Positions 34,361 to 45,041 are shown, numbered from the stretch's first letter. The stretch is DNA of 52,368 bases from Armatimonadota bacterium (GCA_029907315.1 JARYME010000006.1:1-52368), one strand, 5' to 3'. The notes: generated by a model from the sequence alone, not told the origin. A program made the numbers and translations.

Positions 34361-34372
34361 TTAGCCATGCTG

Positions 34373-34801
34373 ATGCCACGAAGAACCAAGTACAGAAAGC
34401 AGCAGCGCGGCTCTATGAAGGGAGTGGCGACTGCCGGTAACAAGGTCGATTTTGGCGAGTACGGTCTGCAAGCATTGGAAGCTGCGTGGATTACTGCCAA
34501 CCAGATTGAGGCAGCGCGTATTGCCATAACTCGCCATATCAGAAGAGGCGGACAGGTTTGGATCCGTATATTCCCGGACAAGCCTTATACGCGCAAGCCT
34601 GCCGAAACCCGAATGGGTGGCGGTAAGGGCAATCCGGAAGGCTGGGTGGCTGTGGTCAGACCTGGCAGAATGCTCTTCGAGGTCAGCGGCGTTTCCGAAG
34701 AGCTCGCAAAAGAAGCTATGAGATTGGCGGCTCACAAGCTGCCTATTAAAACCAGATTCGTAACTAGAAAAGAGCAGGGCGATATCTGTGAGACAGTCTG
34801 A
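34373..34801 (+). CDS. rplP: 50S ribosomal protein L16
   Basis: [36 protein letters not shown]. Confidence 0.97.
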   Translation: MPRRTKYRKQQRGSMKGVATAGNKVDFGEYGLQALEAAWITANQIEAARIAITRHIRRGGQVWIRIFPDKPYTRKPAETRMGGGKGNPEGWVAVVRPGRMLFEVSGVSEELAKEAMRLAAHKLPIKTRFVTRKEQGDICETV

Positions 34802-35009
34802 GTTTCGAAAAAAAATAAAAGAAGCTACGGATGCCGAGCTTGAGGCTATGCTCAAGCAGGAGCGTGAAGGGTTGTACAAACTGCGGCAGCAGATGGCTCT
34901 CAAGCAGCTCGACAATGTTCACGCCATCAAGACAGCCCGAAAGAATGTGGCTCGCATTCTTACCGAGATGCGGCTGCGTCGGGCTGCACAAGGACAGGGT
35001 AGGGGATAA
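34788..35009 (+). CDS. rpmC: 50S ribosomal protein L29 (GTG start)
   Basis: [46 protein letters not shown]. Confidence 0.93.
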   Translation: MRQSEFRKKIKEATDAELEAMLKQEREGLYKLRQQMALKQLDNVHAIKTARKNVARILTEMRLRRAAQGQGRG

Positions 35010-35015
35010 CGGGCC

Positions 35016-35279
35016 ATGACGACCAAACAAAGAGGCAGACGCAAAGTTCGTGTCGGCAGAGTTGTGAGCGACAAAATGGACAAGACTGTCGTCGTCGCCA
35101 TAGATACTTTGGTGAGGCATCCACTGTACGGCAGGATCATGCGACGCACGACAAAGTTTAAGGCTCACGACGAGAACAACGAATGCGGTATCGGCGACAT
35201 TGTCGAGATCATGGAGACTAGGCCGTTGTCCAAAGAAAAGCGTTGGCGAGTGTGCCGAATTATCGAGAAGGCCAAGTAA
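35016..35279 (+). CDS. rpsQ: 30S ribosomal protein S17
   Basis: [49 protein letters not shown]. Confidence 0.97.
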   Translation: MTTKQRGRRKVRVGRVVSDKMDKTVVVAIDTLVRHPLYGRIMRRTTKFKAHDENNECGIGDIVEIMETRPLSKEKRWRVCRIIEKAK

Positions 35280-35299
35280 GGAAGTAAAGGGAAACTACC

Positions 35300-35668
35300 A
35301 TGATACAGCCTTATACTCGACTTAGAGCAGCAGACAACACCGGAGCGCGCGAGATCATGTGTATTCGTGTGCTCAAGGGTTCGAACGCGCGTTATGCAAA
35401 AGTCGGAGACATAATAATCGGAGCCGTTAAGCAGGCAACACCTGGTGGAGCGGTCAAGAAGAGCGACATTGTTAGGGCTGTCGTAGTTCGCACGAAGAAC
35501 GATATCCAGCGACCGGATGGCTCAGTGTTGCGCTTCGACGACAACGCTGCCGTCATCATAAACAATGCAAACGAGCCCAGAGGAACTCGTGTGTTCGGAC
35601 CTGTAGCGAGGGAGCTCCGTGAGAAGGGTTTCATGAGAATCATTTCACTTGCACCCGAAGTGCTTTAG
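35300..35668 (+). CDS. rplN: 50S ribosomal protein L14
   Basis: [28 protein letters not shown]. Confidence 0.98.
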   Translation: MIQPYTRLRAADNTGAREIMCIRVLKGSNARYAKVGDIIIGAVKQATPGGAVKKSDIVRAVVVRTKNDIQRPDGSVLRFDDNAAVIINNANEPRGTRVFGPVARELREKGFMRIISLAPEVL

Positions 35669-35734
35669 CGCGAAGCACGCTGAGGCAATAGGTCCTTAGC
35701 GATGAGTACGACGGGGTGGTTTAGGGATACATAA

Positions 35735-36103
35735 ATGGGAAGACAGCCGAAACCGACTTTTGAAGGAAAACTGCAGATCAAGAAGGGCGATGAAGTCATC
35801 GTCCTTGCAGGAAAGGACAAGGGCAAGCGCGGCAAGGTTATACAGACCATACCTGAAGAGGGTAAGGTCATTGTTGAGGGTGTCAACATCGTGACGCGCC
35901 ACCAAAAACCGCGCTCAGCCACGTCGCGTGCGATGATTCGCCAGCAGTTGGGCGAAATGATGGTGCCAATGGGCATCTACGTTAGCAAGGTGATGCTTAT
36001 TTGTCCCAAGTGCAACAAAGAGACGCGCATCGCCAAAGCTCGCACGGCTGAGGGGACCTCGGTCCGCAAGTGCAAGAAGTGCGGCGAACTCATAGATGTC
36101 TAG
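35735..36103 (+). CDS. rplX: 50S ribosomal protein L24 (with C-terminal CxxC...CxxC)
   Basis: [34 protein letters not shown]...[10 protein letters not shown]. Confidence 0.96.
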   Translation: MGRQPKPTFEGKLQIKKGDEVIVLAGKDKGKRGKVIQTIPEEGKVIVEGVNIVTRHQKPRSATSRAMIRQQLGEMMVPMGIYVSKVMLICPKCNKETRIAKARTAEGTSVRKCKKCGELIDV

Positions 36104-36171
36104 CCTTTGCTGAAAAGTTCTAGCGTGTAGGTTGCAAGAGATTCTTACTCCGGAAACGTGGGTATCGACTA

Positions 36172-36714
36172 ATGCCTAGACTAAAAGACAAATACAGAAA
36201 CGAAGTTGTGCCGGCATTAATGAAGCAGTTCCAGTACAAGAACATTATGCAGGTGCCGCGCATCACCAAGGTTGTCGTAAGCATGGGCGTTGGGCAGGCT
36301 GCACAGGATTCTCGTCTGCTTGACGCTGCCATGAACGACTTGGCGCTCATTACCGGTCAGAAACCGGTAATCACCAGAGCCAGGAAGTCTATATCCAACT
36401 TCAAGATAAGGAAGGGTAATCCGATCGGGTGCAAGGTGACCCTGCGCGGCGCAATGATGTACGAGTTCCTGGACAGACTATTCAATGTCGTTTTGCCGAG
36501 AGTCAGGGACTTCCAGGGAATCCCGCCTGATTCGTTCGACGGACGCGGCAACTTCAGTATGGGTCTCAGGGAGCAGCTTGTGTTTCCTGAGATCGATTAC
36601 GACAAAGTTGACCGGTCCAGAGGGATGAACATCGCGATTTGTACGACTGCGAAAACCGACGAAGAAGGCAGAGCTCTTTTGAAAGCTCTGGGGCTGCCAT
36701 TCAAAGAGGTTTGA
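36172..36714 (+). CDS. rplE: 50S ribosomal protein L5
   Basis: [41 protein letters not shown]. Confidence 0.98.
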   Translation: MPRLKDKYRNEVVPALMKQFQYKNIMQVPRITKVVVSMGVGQAAQDSRLLDAAMNDLALITGQKPVITRARKSISNFKIRKGNPIGCKVTLRGAMMYEFLDRLFNVVLPRVRDFQGIPPDSFDGRGNFSMGLREQLVFPEIDYDKVDRSRGMNIAICTTAKTDEEGRALLKALGLPFKEV

Positions 36715-36718
36715 CCGC

Positions 36719-38791
36719 ATGAAGAAATACCCGATAGATTCAATCAGAAACGTTGCTTTGGTAGGCCACGGTGGGACCGGAAAGACGTCGCTTGCAGAGG
36801 CGATGCTCTATACTTCCGGGGCGATCAGCCGATTAGGCCGAGTAGACGACGGGACAGCGACTGGGGATTTTGACCCCGAAGAGGTCCAGCGTAAGATCAG
36901 TATCAACTTGGCAGTTTTACCGTGCGAGTGGAAAGGTGCCAAGATAAACTTGGTTGACACGCCGGGGTATCCCGATTTTGTCGGAGACGTCATCGGTGCA
37001 ATGCGCGCCGTAGAGGCGGCTTTGCTTGTTGTCGATGGGACGGGTTCGATCGATGTCGGTACTGAAACTGCTTGGGACTTGGCAACTGAAGCCGGTATAA
37101 CGAAGCTATTCTTCGTCAACAAGCTCGAGAAGGAAAACACCGATTTCTATCGCACGCTCGAGTCGCTGCGCCAAAGGTTTGGTACCAGCGTAGCTCCATT
37201 GCAGCTGCCTATCGGATCCGAGGACAAGTTTGCAGGCGTGGTCGACCTACTGACTCACAAGGCGTACAAGTGGGAAAACGGGAAGATTACACCCATAGAT
37301 ATGCCCTCCGAAATGGAAGGGCAGATCTCGAAAATGCGCGAGTCACTCATAGAGTCCGTCGCAGAGATGGACGACGCGCTGATGGAGAAGTATTTCGACG
37401 AAGGTACGTTGTCTGATGAGGAGATCGCCAAAGGTTTGGAAATGGGTCTGCGCGCAGGAAAGGTTGTGCCTGTCCTGTGCGGATCAGCGATGAAAATGGT
37501 CGGCGTTGATACGCTGCTCGATTTTATCGTGTCGAGCGTGCCCTCACCGGCAAATGTGCCGCCGGTCAAGGGTGTGAATCCGTCGGGAGCTGAGGAGACT
37601 CGTGCGCCGGGTGATCCGTTTTGCGCACTGGTCTTCAAGACAATGGCCGATCCTTACGTCGGCAAGTTGACTTATTTCCGAGTCTTTTCCGGTTCTATTC
37701 GGTCCGACTCGCACGTGTACAATGCGAATAAGGAACGCGAAGAACGCGTCGGTCAGATCTACTTTGTGCAGGGCAAAAACCAAATCCCGACGCCGGAGAT
37801 CGGTGCCGGAGACATAGGTGCGGTTGCCAAGTTGCAAGAAACCGCTACAGGCGACACGCTGTGCGACAAAGCTCACCCTATCGTCCTGAAGCCAATCGAG
37901 TTTCCGGAGCCGGTATATTCTCTTGCGGTCAGGGCGAAGACAAAAGCCGACGAGGACAAACTTGGGCCTGCTTTGCAGAAGCTCGCTGAAGAAGACCCGA
38001 CGTTCCAGACCTATCGCGACCAAGATATAGGTCAGACCCTGATATGCGGTTTGGGTGAAACGCAGCTTGACATCATGGTCGAACGGCTCAAGCGGAAGTT
38101 CGGTGTGGAAGTTGAGACTGAGACTCCCAAAGTTCCATACCGCGAAACAATCACGACCACGGCCGAAGCGCAGGGTCGCCACAAAAAACAGACCGGTGGT
38201 CGTGGACAGTTCGGCGATTGTTGGATACGGCTTGAGCCTTTGCCCAGGGGCAGCGGCTATGAGTTCGTTGATCAAATAGTTGGCGGTGCTATTCCGCGTC
38301 AGTTTATTCCCTCAGTAGACAAGGGAATCAGGGACGCGATGAGCCAGGGAATATTGGCGGGTTATCCGGTTGTTGACGTCAGAGCCGTGTGTTATGACGG
38401 CAGCTACCATACGGTCGACTCTTCAGACTTGGCTTTCCAATTGGCAGGTCGACTTGCCTTCCGCGCTGCGGCTGAAAAAGCGAATCCGGTATTGCTGGAA
38501 CCGATCTACGAAATGGAGATCATCGTGCCGGAAGAATTCATGGGCGACGTGATTGGCGATCTGAATGCCAAGCGGGGTAGAGTGCTCGGAATGGAGCCGC
38601 TGGGAGGCGGTAGGCAGAAAATAAGAGCCCATGTTCCGCAGGCAGAAATCCAGCGGTACTCGATCGATTTGCGTTCTATTGCGCGTGGACGCGGCAAGTT
38701 TTCTGCTCGGTTCTCGCATTATGAAGAAGTACCGCCGAATGTGGCGCAGACAATAATCGCTCAAGCTGAGCGAGCTCGGAAAGAGGAGTAG
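36719..38791 (+). CDS. EF-G-like paralog (EF-G2/FusA2 type) embedded in the spc operon
   Basis: VALVGHGGTGKTSLAEAMLYTSGAISRLGRVDDGTATGDFDPEEVQRKISINLAVLPCEWKGAKINLVDTPGYPDF; five-domain EF-G length; 4-nt gap after rplE and 3-nt gap before rpsN. Confidence 0.95.
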   Translation: MKKYPIDSIRNVALVGHGGTGKTSLAEAMLYTSGAISRLGRVDDGTATGDFDPEEVQRKISINLAVLPCEWKGAKINLVDTPGYPDFVGDVIGAMRAVEAALLVVDGTGSIDVGTETAWDLATEAGITKLFFVNKLEKENTDFYRTLESLRQRFGTSVAPLQLPIGSEDKFAGVVDLLTHKAYKWENGKITPIDMPSEMEGQISKMRESLIESVAEMDDALMEKYFDEGTLSDEEIAKGLEMGLRAGKVVPVLCGSAMKMVGVDTLLDFIVSSVPSPANVPPVKGVNPSGAEETRAPGDPFCALVFKTMADPYVGKLTYFRVFSGSIRSDSHVYNANKEREERVGQIYFVQGKNQIPTPEIGAGDIGAVAKLQETATGDTLCDKAHPIVLKPIEFPEPVYSLAVRAKTKADEDKLGPALQKLAEEDPTFQTYRDQDIGQTLICGLGETQLDIMVERLKRKFGVEVETETPKVPYRETITTTAEAQGRHKKQTGGRGQFGDCWIRLEPLPRGSGYEFVDQIVGGAIPRQFIPSVDKGIRDAMSQGILAGYPVVDVRAVCYDGSYHTVDSSDLAFQLAGRLAFRAAAEKANPVLLEPIYEMEIIVPEEFMGDVIGDLNAKRGRVLGMEPLGGGRQKIRAHVPQAEIQRYSIDLRSIARGRGKFSARFSHYEEVPPNVAQTIIAQAERARKEE

Positions 38792-38794
38792 CCC

Positions 38795-38980
38795 GTGGCA
38801 AAGAAGTGCTTGATCGAAAAACAGAAAAAGCCGCCCAAGTTCAAAGTGCGCAGATACAACCGCTGCGGCGTGTGCGGTAGACCGAGAGGTTATATACGCC
38901 GATTCGGCTTGTGCCGTATTTGTTTCCGGGAAATGGCGCATCGAGGGCTGATTCCCGGTGTAAGAAAGGCGAGTTGGTAG
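38795..38980 (+). CDS. rpsN: 30S ribosomal protein S14, zinc type (GTG start)
   Basis: [61 protein letters not shown] (CxxC...CxxC). Confidence 0.98.
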   Translation: MAKKCLIEKQKKPPKFKVRRYNRCGVCGRPRGYIRRFGLCRICFREMAHRGLIPGVRKASW

Positions 38981-39038
38981 AGACCACGATGGTCCGCACA
39001 CAAAGTGCGGGTGTATCCGGTTAATGTGGAGGATCCGA

Positions 39039-39437
39039 ATGAGCGTAACCGATCCTATAGCAGACCTTTTGACGAGGATTCGAAACGCGAACATGGCAAA
39101 TCACGAGACCGTTGAGGTGCCTGCCTCAAGGCTTAATATAGAGATTCTGCGCATCTTACGGGACGAGGGGTTTATACGCGGATATCAGATCTTGGAAGAC
39201 CGAAAGTTTCCTACTGCCAGGATCGAATTGAAGTACGGGCCCAAGCGAGAGAGGGTGTTGACCAACCTGAAACGCGTTTCCAAACCTGGGTTGCGCGTGT
39301 ATGCCAAGAGAGACAAGGTGCCCAGGGTGTTGAGAGGTTTGGGTATAGCAATTCTGAGCACGTCTAAGGGTGTGATGACCGACCGAGAAGCCCGCAAGTT
39401 GGGCATCGGCGGCGAGGTGCTGTGCTACGTCTGGTAG
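39039..39437 (+). CDS. rpsH: 30S ribosomal protein S8
   Basis: [36 protein letters not shown] trimmed to 39039. Confidence 0.97.
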   Translation: MSVTDPIADLLTRIRNANMANHETVEVPASRLNIEILRILRDEGFIRGYQILEDRKFPTARIELKYGPKRERVLTNLKRVSKPGLRVYAKRDKVPRVLRGLGIAILSTSKGVMTDREARKLGIGGEVLCYVW

Positions 39438-39447
39438 TGAGGTTACT

Positions 39448-40041
39448 ATGAGCAGGATAGGCAAATTGCCAATACCGTTGCCGAACGGTGTAGAGGTTAT
39501 CCAAAAGGACGGAGAGCTTACCGTGAAAGGTCCGAAAGGAACCCTTTCGCGAAAGCTTCCGCCGTGCATATCGGTTCGTGTGGAAGACAACAAGATAATC
39601 TGTGAAAGGCCGTCGGATGACCGCGAGCATCGAGCGCTGCACGGTCTCACCAGAACGCTGATCAACAATATGGTCGTGGGAGTTACCCAGGGCTACGAGA
39701 AACGGCTGGATGTTCTCGGAGTCGGGTACAGGGCGGAAATGCAAGGAAACAACCTTGTGCTCAGCGTCGGTTATTCGCATCCCGTAGTAATTGAGCCCAA
39801 GCCCGGTATCGAGTTTGAAGTCGGGACTGACACACGCGCTGGGTTCGTTGTATCAGGCCAGGTTGCTAGGATGCCCTATGTACTAGTGAAGGGTATCGAT
39901 AAGGAACTGGTGGGTCAGCAGGCGGCGGAGATTAGAGCTGTAAAGCCTCCCGAACCATACAAGGGGAAGGGCATACGCTACGCCGGCGAATACGTGCGCC
40001 GCAAGGCTGGAAAAGCCGGCAAGGCAGGCGCAAAGAAATAG
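39448..40041 (+). CDS. rplF: 50S ribosomal protein L6
   Basis: [38 protein letters not shown]. Confidence 0.97.
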   Translation: MSRIGKLPIPLPNGVEVIQKDGELTVKGPKGTLSRKLPPCISVRVEDNKIICERPSDDREHRALHGLTRTLINNMVVGVTQGYEKRLDVLGVGYRAEMQGNNLVLSVGYSHPVVIEPKPGIEFEVGTDTRAGFVVSGQVARMPYVLVKGIDKELVGQQAAEIRAVKPPEPYKGKGIRYAGEYVRRKAGKAGKAGAKK

Positions 40042-40144
40042 TATTGCGGAAATGACGAAGTCGGCCAGATAAGGTGTGGCGTCGACTTCCCAAAAATTGG
40101 GTTTCTCCCGACAGCGGGAGAGAATAGAATGGTGAGGAGTCCAG

Positions 40145-40504
40145 ATGGACCGCAAGCAACTTTTGCGAATCAAGCGGCATAAACGCGTTCGTAAGAAAAT
40201 CAGTGGAACCGCTGAGCGGCCGAGGCTCAATGTGTTCCGAAGCCTCGCAAACATTTACGCTCAAATAATAGATGACGAGCGTGGACACACGCTCGTAGCG
40301 GCATCGACGCTTGACCCGGAGATCAAATCGGCTATCAAGACTGGCGGCAACGTTGAAGCTGCCAGGCTTGTAGGTCGGCTGATAGGCAAGCGTGCTTTGG
40401 AAAAGGGCATCGAGACTGTGGTCTTCGACAGAGGAGGATATAAGTACCACGGTCGAGTGGCAGCTCTTGCCGACGGTGCTCGAGAGGCAGGACTAAAGTT
40501 CTAG
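40145..40504 (+). CDS. rplR: 50S ribosomal protein L18
   Basis: [46 protein letters not shown]. Confidence 0.97.
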   Translation: MDRKQLLRIKRHKRVRKKISGTAERPRLNVFRSLANIYAQIIDDERGHTLVAASTLDPEIKSAIKTGGNVEAARLVGRLIGKRALEKGIETVVFDRGGYKYHGRVAALADGAREAGLKF

Positions 40505-40622
40505 AACGGATGCCAGTCCGGCAGCGTTCGACAGCTGTGGGTTGCTGAGTTGCAAGACTCTTTTTCAGATTCAGATGGAGTAACCGAAGCCCTATCGAAG
40601 AAGGCGATGCTAGGGAGGAAAG

Positions 40623-41258
40623 ATGCCTAGAATCAATCCGGATGAGCTAGACCTGCAGGAGCAGGTTATCCGAACCAACAAGGTTCAGAAAACGCATAAA
40701 GGCGGCCGCACTCTAAGCTGGAACGTTCTGGTGGCTGTCGGGGACAGAAAGGGCCATGTGGGAGTCGGCCTTGGCAAGGCTGCCGGCATTCCCGACGCTA
40801 TTCGCAAAGCCATAGAGGATGCCAAAAAACAGATTATCGAGGTGCCTCTCGTGGGCACCACGATACCACACGAGGTTGAAATGCCGTACGGAGCGGCTTT
40901 GGTGCGCCTGAAACCTGCTTCCCCTGGAACTGGAGTGGTTGCAGGCGGCGCCATCCGACCGGTGCTCGAACTCGCGGGAATAAGAGACGTGTTGGCGAAA
41001 TCGCTGGGCTCGCGCAATCCTATTAATACTGCGCGCGCCACTATGGAATGCTTGAAGGCTCTGAAAGTCCCGGAGCGAGTCGCCGAGGTGCGCGAACGGC
41101 CGCTCAAGGAGTTGGTTCCATGGCTCGTTAAGAAACGCGAGCAGGAAGAACTGACTGACACATTGTCTGAGACTGCGGCGTCATTTGAAGTGGAAGCATC
41201 TGTCGAATCAAGTTCGGTGGAAGAGCTTGGCACTGAGCAAAATGCAGAAGAGAGCTAG
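40623..41258 (+). CDS. rpsE: 30S ribosomal protein S5 with acidic C-terminal extension
   Basis: [40 protein letters not shown]. Confidence 0.97.
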   Translation: MPRINPDELDLQEQVIRTNKVQKTHKGGRTLSWNVLVAVGDRKGHVGVGLGKAAGIPDAIRKAIEDAKKQIIEVPLVGTTIPHEVEMPYGAALVRLKPASPGTGVVAGGAIRPVLELAGIRDVLAKSLGSRNPINTARATMECLKALKVPERVAEVRERPLKELVPWLVKKREQEELTDTLSETAASFEVEASVESSSVEELGTEQNAEES

Positions 41259-41268
41259 TGGGTCAGCA

Positions 41269-41472
41269 ATGATAAAGGTAACTTTGGTTAAGAGTCTGAT
41301 AGGATCAACCGAACGACAGCGTGCCACTGTCAGGGCTCTCGGGCTGGGAAGAGTCGGTTCGTCTGCCGTGCACTTCCCAAGCGAGGCTGTGATGGGGATG
41401 ATACGTTCGGTCTCGCATTTGCTGAAGGTGGAAGAGTTGCCCGAACCGGTGGAGGTCAAGAATGAGGCTTAA
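41269..41472 (+). CDS. rpmD: 50S ribosomal protein L30
   Basis: [36 protein letters not shown]. The ORF-track start at 41185 overlaps rpsE; the true ATG is 41269. Confidence 0.93.
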   Translation: MIKVTLVKSLIGSTERQRATVRALGLGRVGSSAVHFPSEAVMGMIRSVSHLLKVEELPEPVEVKNEA

Positions 41473-41908
41473 CGATTTGCGACCGGCGCCTGGGTCTACG
41501 CACAAGCGCAAGCGCGTTGGACGTGGTACTGGCTCAGGGCACGGAACCAGCGCCGGTAGAGGTACAAAAGGGCAAAAAGCACGAACCAGCGGCGGCGTGC
41601 GTCCCGGATTTGAAGGCGGTCAGACGCCACTGCACCGCAGGTTGCCGCAGAGGCGCGGCTTTAAGAATATCACGCGCAAAGAATATGCGGTGGTCAACAT
41701 AGAAGATCTTGAGGAACGTTTTGAATCTGGAACATTGATTACACCGGAGCTCTTGGTAGAAAGTGGTCTCGTGAAGAAGGTTAAGGACGGTATCAAGATT
41801 CTGGGCGACGGTGAGCTGACCAAGAGCTTCGTGGTGAAAGCACACAAGTTTAGCAAGACGGCTGAGGAAAAAATCAAGGCCGCCGGGGGTTCGGTGGAGG
41901 TTCTCTGA
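41462..41908 (+). CDS. rplO: 50S ribosomal protein L15
   Basis: [41 protein letters not shown]. Confidence 0.97.
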   Translation: MRLNDLRPAPGSTHKRKRVGRGTGSGHGTSAGRGTKGQKARTSGGVRPGFEGGQTPLHRRLPQRRGFKNITRKEYAVVNIEDLEERFESGTLITPELLVESGLVKKVKDGIKILGDGELTKSFVVKAHKFSKTAEEKIKAAGGSVEVL

Positions 41909-43191
41909 TGCTTTCGTCTGTAGCAGGCGCGTTTAGAATACCCGACCTCAAACGCAGGATAACGTTCCTGTTCGCGATGTTCGCGGTCTACGTCCTGGGA
42001 CTGCACATACCAGTGCCTGGGGTGGATACAACTATTCTCGTTGAGAAGTTGGGCGGCGGCCTGTTCGATATTCTGGATGCGTTTACGGGCGGTGCATTCA
42101 AGAAATACACCATTTTTGCGATGGGCATAATGCCCTATATCAACGCTTCCATTATCATGCAGCTTTTAACAATTGCCATACCTCAGCTCGAGGAGATGCA
42201 GAAGGAAGGTGCTGCCGGACAGAAGAGAATCCGGCTTTACACCAGATGGCTAACCGGTGTGCTGGCACTTTTCCAGGCTTATGGCACGACTACCTGGCTC
42301 AGATCGATCGGTGCTGTTCAAGGAACTGGCGGATTCTTTGACCTGAAGGTTTTGCAGATAGCAATCACTCTGGTTGCCGGTACGGCGTTCTTGATGTGGT
42401 TGGGAGAGCAGATAAGCGATAAGGGCATCGGGAATGGCGTGTCTATAGTCATCTTTGCCGGTATCATTGCTTACCTGCCGTTCCAGGTGGCGCAGACACT
42501 GGAAGTGATAAAAACCAACAACGATTGGTTTGCACTTTTTGTGCTGGTGGTGTTGTTTGTAGGCACAGTCGCATTCATGATCGCTTTTACCCAGGCGCAG
42601 AGGAAGATACCTATTCAACACGTGAAGCGTGTGATCGGGAATCGCATGGTCGGCGGACAATCCAGCTACCTGCCGCTGAAAGTGAACTCGGCCGGCGTTA
42701 TTCCCATCATATTTGCGGTTTCAATACAGTACTTTCCAATGACTGTTGCCAACATTGTCACGCACGGTGATCCTGAGCACTGGCTTACCAGGTTTGCCAA
42801 CAGCTTGGTGCCGGGAGCTACGTGGTGGGGATCTGTGATCTACGCCGGCATGATCATATTCTTCACTTACTTCTATACGGCTGTAACTGTCAACGTGAAA
42901 GAGCTTGCTGACAACCTGAAGAAATGGGGTAGTTTTATTCCGGGCATCCGACCTGGCAAGCCGACACAAGACTATATCGACCGGATCATGACGCGGATTA
43001 CGCTTGCGGGCGCAATCTTCTTGGCTATTGTTGCGCTTCTGCAGTACTACGTGCCGCAGCTTACGGGGATCCGGACGTTTAGCTTGGTCGGAGGTACCTC
43101 GCTGCTGATCGTAGTTGGTGTAGCACTTGAAACGATGCAGGCGATAGAGTCGCATCTGCTCATGCGCCACTACGAGGGGTTCATAAAGTAG
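41908..43191 (+). CDS. secY: Preprotein translocase subunit SecY
   Basis: Multi-pass; FALGIMPYI-like IFAMGIMPYINASIIMQLL; YLPLKVNSAGVIPIIFA. Confidence 0.98.
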   Translation: MLSSVAGAFRIPDLKRRITFLFAMFAVYVLGLHIPVPGVDTTILVEKLGGGLFDILDAFTGGAFKKYTIFAMGIMPYINASIIMQLLTIAIPQLEEMQKEGAAGQKRIRLYTRWLTGVLALFQAYGTTTWLRSIGAVQGTGGFFDLKVLQIAITLVAGTAFLMWLGEQISDKGIGNGVSIVIFAGIIAYLPFQVAQTLEVIKTNNDWFALFVLVVLFVGTVAFMIAFTQAQRKIPIQHVKRVIGNRMVGGQSSYLPLKVNSAGVIPIIFAVSIQYFPMTVANIVTHGDPEHWLTRFANSLVPGATWWGSVIYAGMIIFFTYFYTAVTVNVKELADNLKKWGSFIPGIRPGKPTQDYIDRIMTRITLAGAIFLAIVALLQYYVPQLTGIRTFSLVGGTSLLIVVGVALETMQAIESHLLMRHYEGFIK

Positions 43192-43262
43192 TTTTTCTGC
43201 GCACGTAAAGACCTACTTCCAAGGAAACTCCTTGGGTTGGATAATCGTCAAAGGCGAAAGGT

Positions 43263-43907
43263 ATGCGAATAGTTCTGTTCGGTGCGCCTGGGTCAGGTAA
43301 AGGTACTCAGGCGAGTATATTGGAAAAAGAGTTTGGGGCGGTGCACATTTCTACCGGGGATACGCTTCGGGAAGCTGTAGCCAAGGGCACCGAAGTGGGC
43401 TTGCAAGCTAAGAGCTACATGGATCGTGGCGAGCTTGTGCCGGACGAAGTGGTGATCGCGATCGCTAAGGAGAAGCTTGCCTCGGTTGGAAATAACGGGT
43501 TTGTTTTAGACGGCTTTCCGAGAACGGTCGCGCAAGCCGAGGCACTGGACGATGCTCTTCTCGAGCTTCAAAAGCCTCTGGACGCGGTCATCAACCTTCG
43601 AGTGGACGAGGAAGAGCTGGTACGAAGGCTCTCGGGGAGGCGTGTATGTCCGAAGTGCGGTGAGCCTTATCACGTTGATTCCAAGCCTCCGAAGAGTCCC
43701 GGCAAATGCGACATTTGCGGTGCTGACTTGATACAGCGCGAAGACGACAAACCGGATGCAATAAGGAACCGGCTGAGAGTCTATCAGGAGCAGACAGCTC
43801 CTGTGTTGGAATACTACCGCCGTAAGGGTTTGCTTCGAGATATTGAAGCCGCAGGCGGGATAGACGAGATCACGCGTCGGATAAAGGCATCTCTCGGAGT
43901 TCAATGA
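43263..43907 (+). CDS. adk: Adenylate kinase (zinc LID)
   Basis: MRIVLFGAPGSGKGTQASILEKEFGAVHISTGD; CPKCGEPYH...CDICGADLIQREDD. Confidence 0.98.
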   Translation: MRIVLFGAPGSGKGTQASILEKEFGAVHISTGDTLREAVAKGTEVGLQAKSYMDRGELVPDEVVIAIAKEKLASVGNNGFVLDGFPRTVAQAEALDDALLELQKPLDAVINLRVDEEELVRRLSGRRVCPKCGEPYHVDSKPPKSPGKCDICGADLIQREDDKPDAIRNRLRVYQEQTAPVLEYYRRKGLLRDIEAAGGIDEITRRIKASLGVQ

Positions 43908-44686
43908 TAATAAAGAAGACGCCGGCGGAGATAGAAAAAATGCGCGTTGCCGGCGCGGCTGTGGCTTGGTGTCTCGATCAGATCGTGAAGAGGATCGAGC
44001 CTGGTAAGACCACGACTTTGGACATTGACAGAATAGCTGAAGAGCTGATCCGATCTCATGGGTGGGTCAGTTCGTTTAAGAACTACCGGGGCTACCCAAA
44101 TACTGTGTGTGTGGCAGTAAACGAAGAGGTGGTTCACGGTATTCCCGGGGACCGTGTGCTCAAGGCAGGCGATATCGTGGGAATCGATCTCGGTATCGCC
44201 GTAGACGGCTGGCATGCTGATGCAGCCGTGACGATAGCAGTCGGCGGCACAGCGTCGAAAGAGGCTGAGCGGCTGCTGCGCGTTACCAGGGAGGCTCTTT
44301 ACAAGGGAATAGAGCAAGCCAGGCCCGGCAGACATTTGTCGGACATAGGACATGCGATTCAGGAGCACGTGGAGCGCCACGGCTTTTCCGTGGTAAGAGA
44401 CCTGGTAGGACACGGGATAGGACGTTCGCTTCACGAGGACCCGCAGGTTCCGAATTATGGCAAACCGGGCCGTGGCATACGCCTGGAAGAGGGAATGACA
44501 CTTGCAATTGAGCCGATGGTGAACGCGGGCGGTTTTGCGGTTGAGACTCTAGGTGATAGTTGGACTGTGGTGTCCAAAGACAGATCGCTTTCGGCTCATT
44601 TTGAGCACACAGTGGCTATTCGCAGGGACGGACCAGATATTTTGACCGTGTTGCCCGCGGGGGAGGCTGTCGGAATCGATGCCTAA
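43904..44686 (+). CDS. map: Methionine aminopeptidase type I
   Basis: [64 protein letters not shown]. Confidence 0.97.
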   Translation: MIIKKTPAEIEKMRVAGAAVAWCLDQIVKRIEPGKTTTLDIDRIAEELIRSHGWVSSFKNYRGYPNTVCVAVNEEVVHGIPGDRVLKAGDIVGIDLGIAVDGWHADAAVTIAVGGTASKEAERLLRVTREALYKGIEQARPGRHLSDIGHAIQEHVERHGFSVVRDLVGHGIGRSLHEDPQVPNYGKPGRGIRLEEGMTLAIEPMVNAGGFAVETLGDSWTVVSKDRSLSAHFEHTVAIRRDGPDILTVLPAGEAVGIDA

Positions 44687-44897
44687 AGAGAAACCTATAG
44701 AGGTTGAGGGGAAGGTAATTGAGGCGTTGCCCAACGCAACGTTTCGAGTTGAATTGCCGAACGGGCATGTGGTGTTGGCGCACGTCTCAGGCAAGATGCG
44801 AATGCATTTTATCAGAATCCTTCCCGGAGATCAGGTCAAAGTCGAATTGAGTCCTTATGACCTTACTCGAGGTCGTATAACATACAGATATAAATAA
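44679..44897 (+). CDS. infA: Translation initiation factor IF-1
   Basis: [66 protein letters not shown]. Confidence 0.98.
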   Translation: MPKEKPIEVEGKVIEALPNATFRVELPNGHVVLAHVSGKMRMHFIRILPGDQVKVELSPYDLTRGRITYRYK

Positions 44898-44920
44898 CCA
44901 CGAAGGAACGGTGCACGGCG

Positions 44921-45037
44921 ATGAAAGTCAGAGCTTCGGTGAAACCGATGTGCGATAAGTGTAAAGTCATCAAGCGGAAGGGTGTTGTTAGGGTTATTTG
45001 TAAGCAATACCCTAAGCATAAGCAGAGGCAAGGATAG
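44921..45037 (+). CDS. rpmJ: 50S ribosomal protein L36 (38 aa; absent from ORF track)
   Basis: Translated by eye: [38 protein letters not shown]. Confidence 0.97.
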   Translation: MKVRASVKPMCDKCKVIKRKGVVRVICKQYPKHKQRQG

Positions 45038-45041
45038 GCTG

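Noticed and set aside
41185-41268. Upstream start for L30
   Set aside because: Overlaps rps[10 protein letters not shown] at 41269 is the normal L30 N-terminus.
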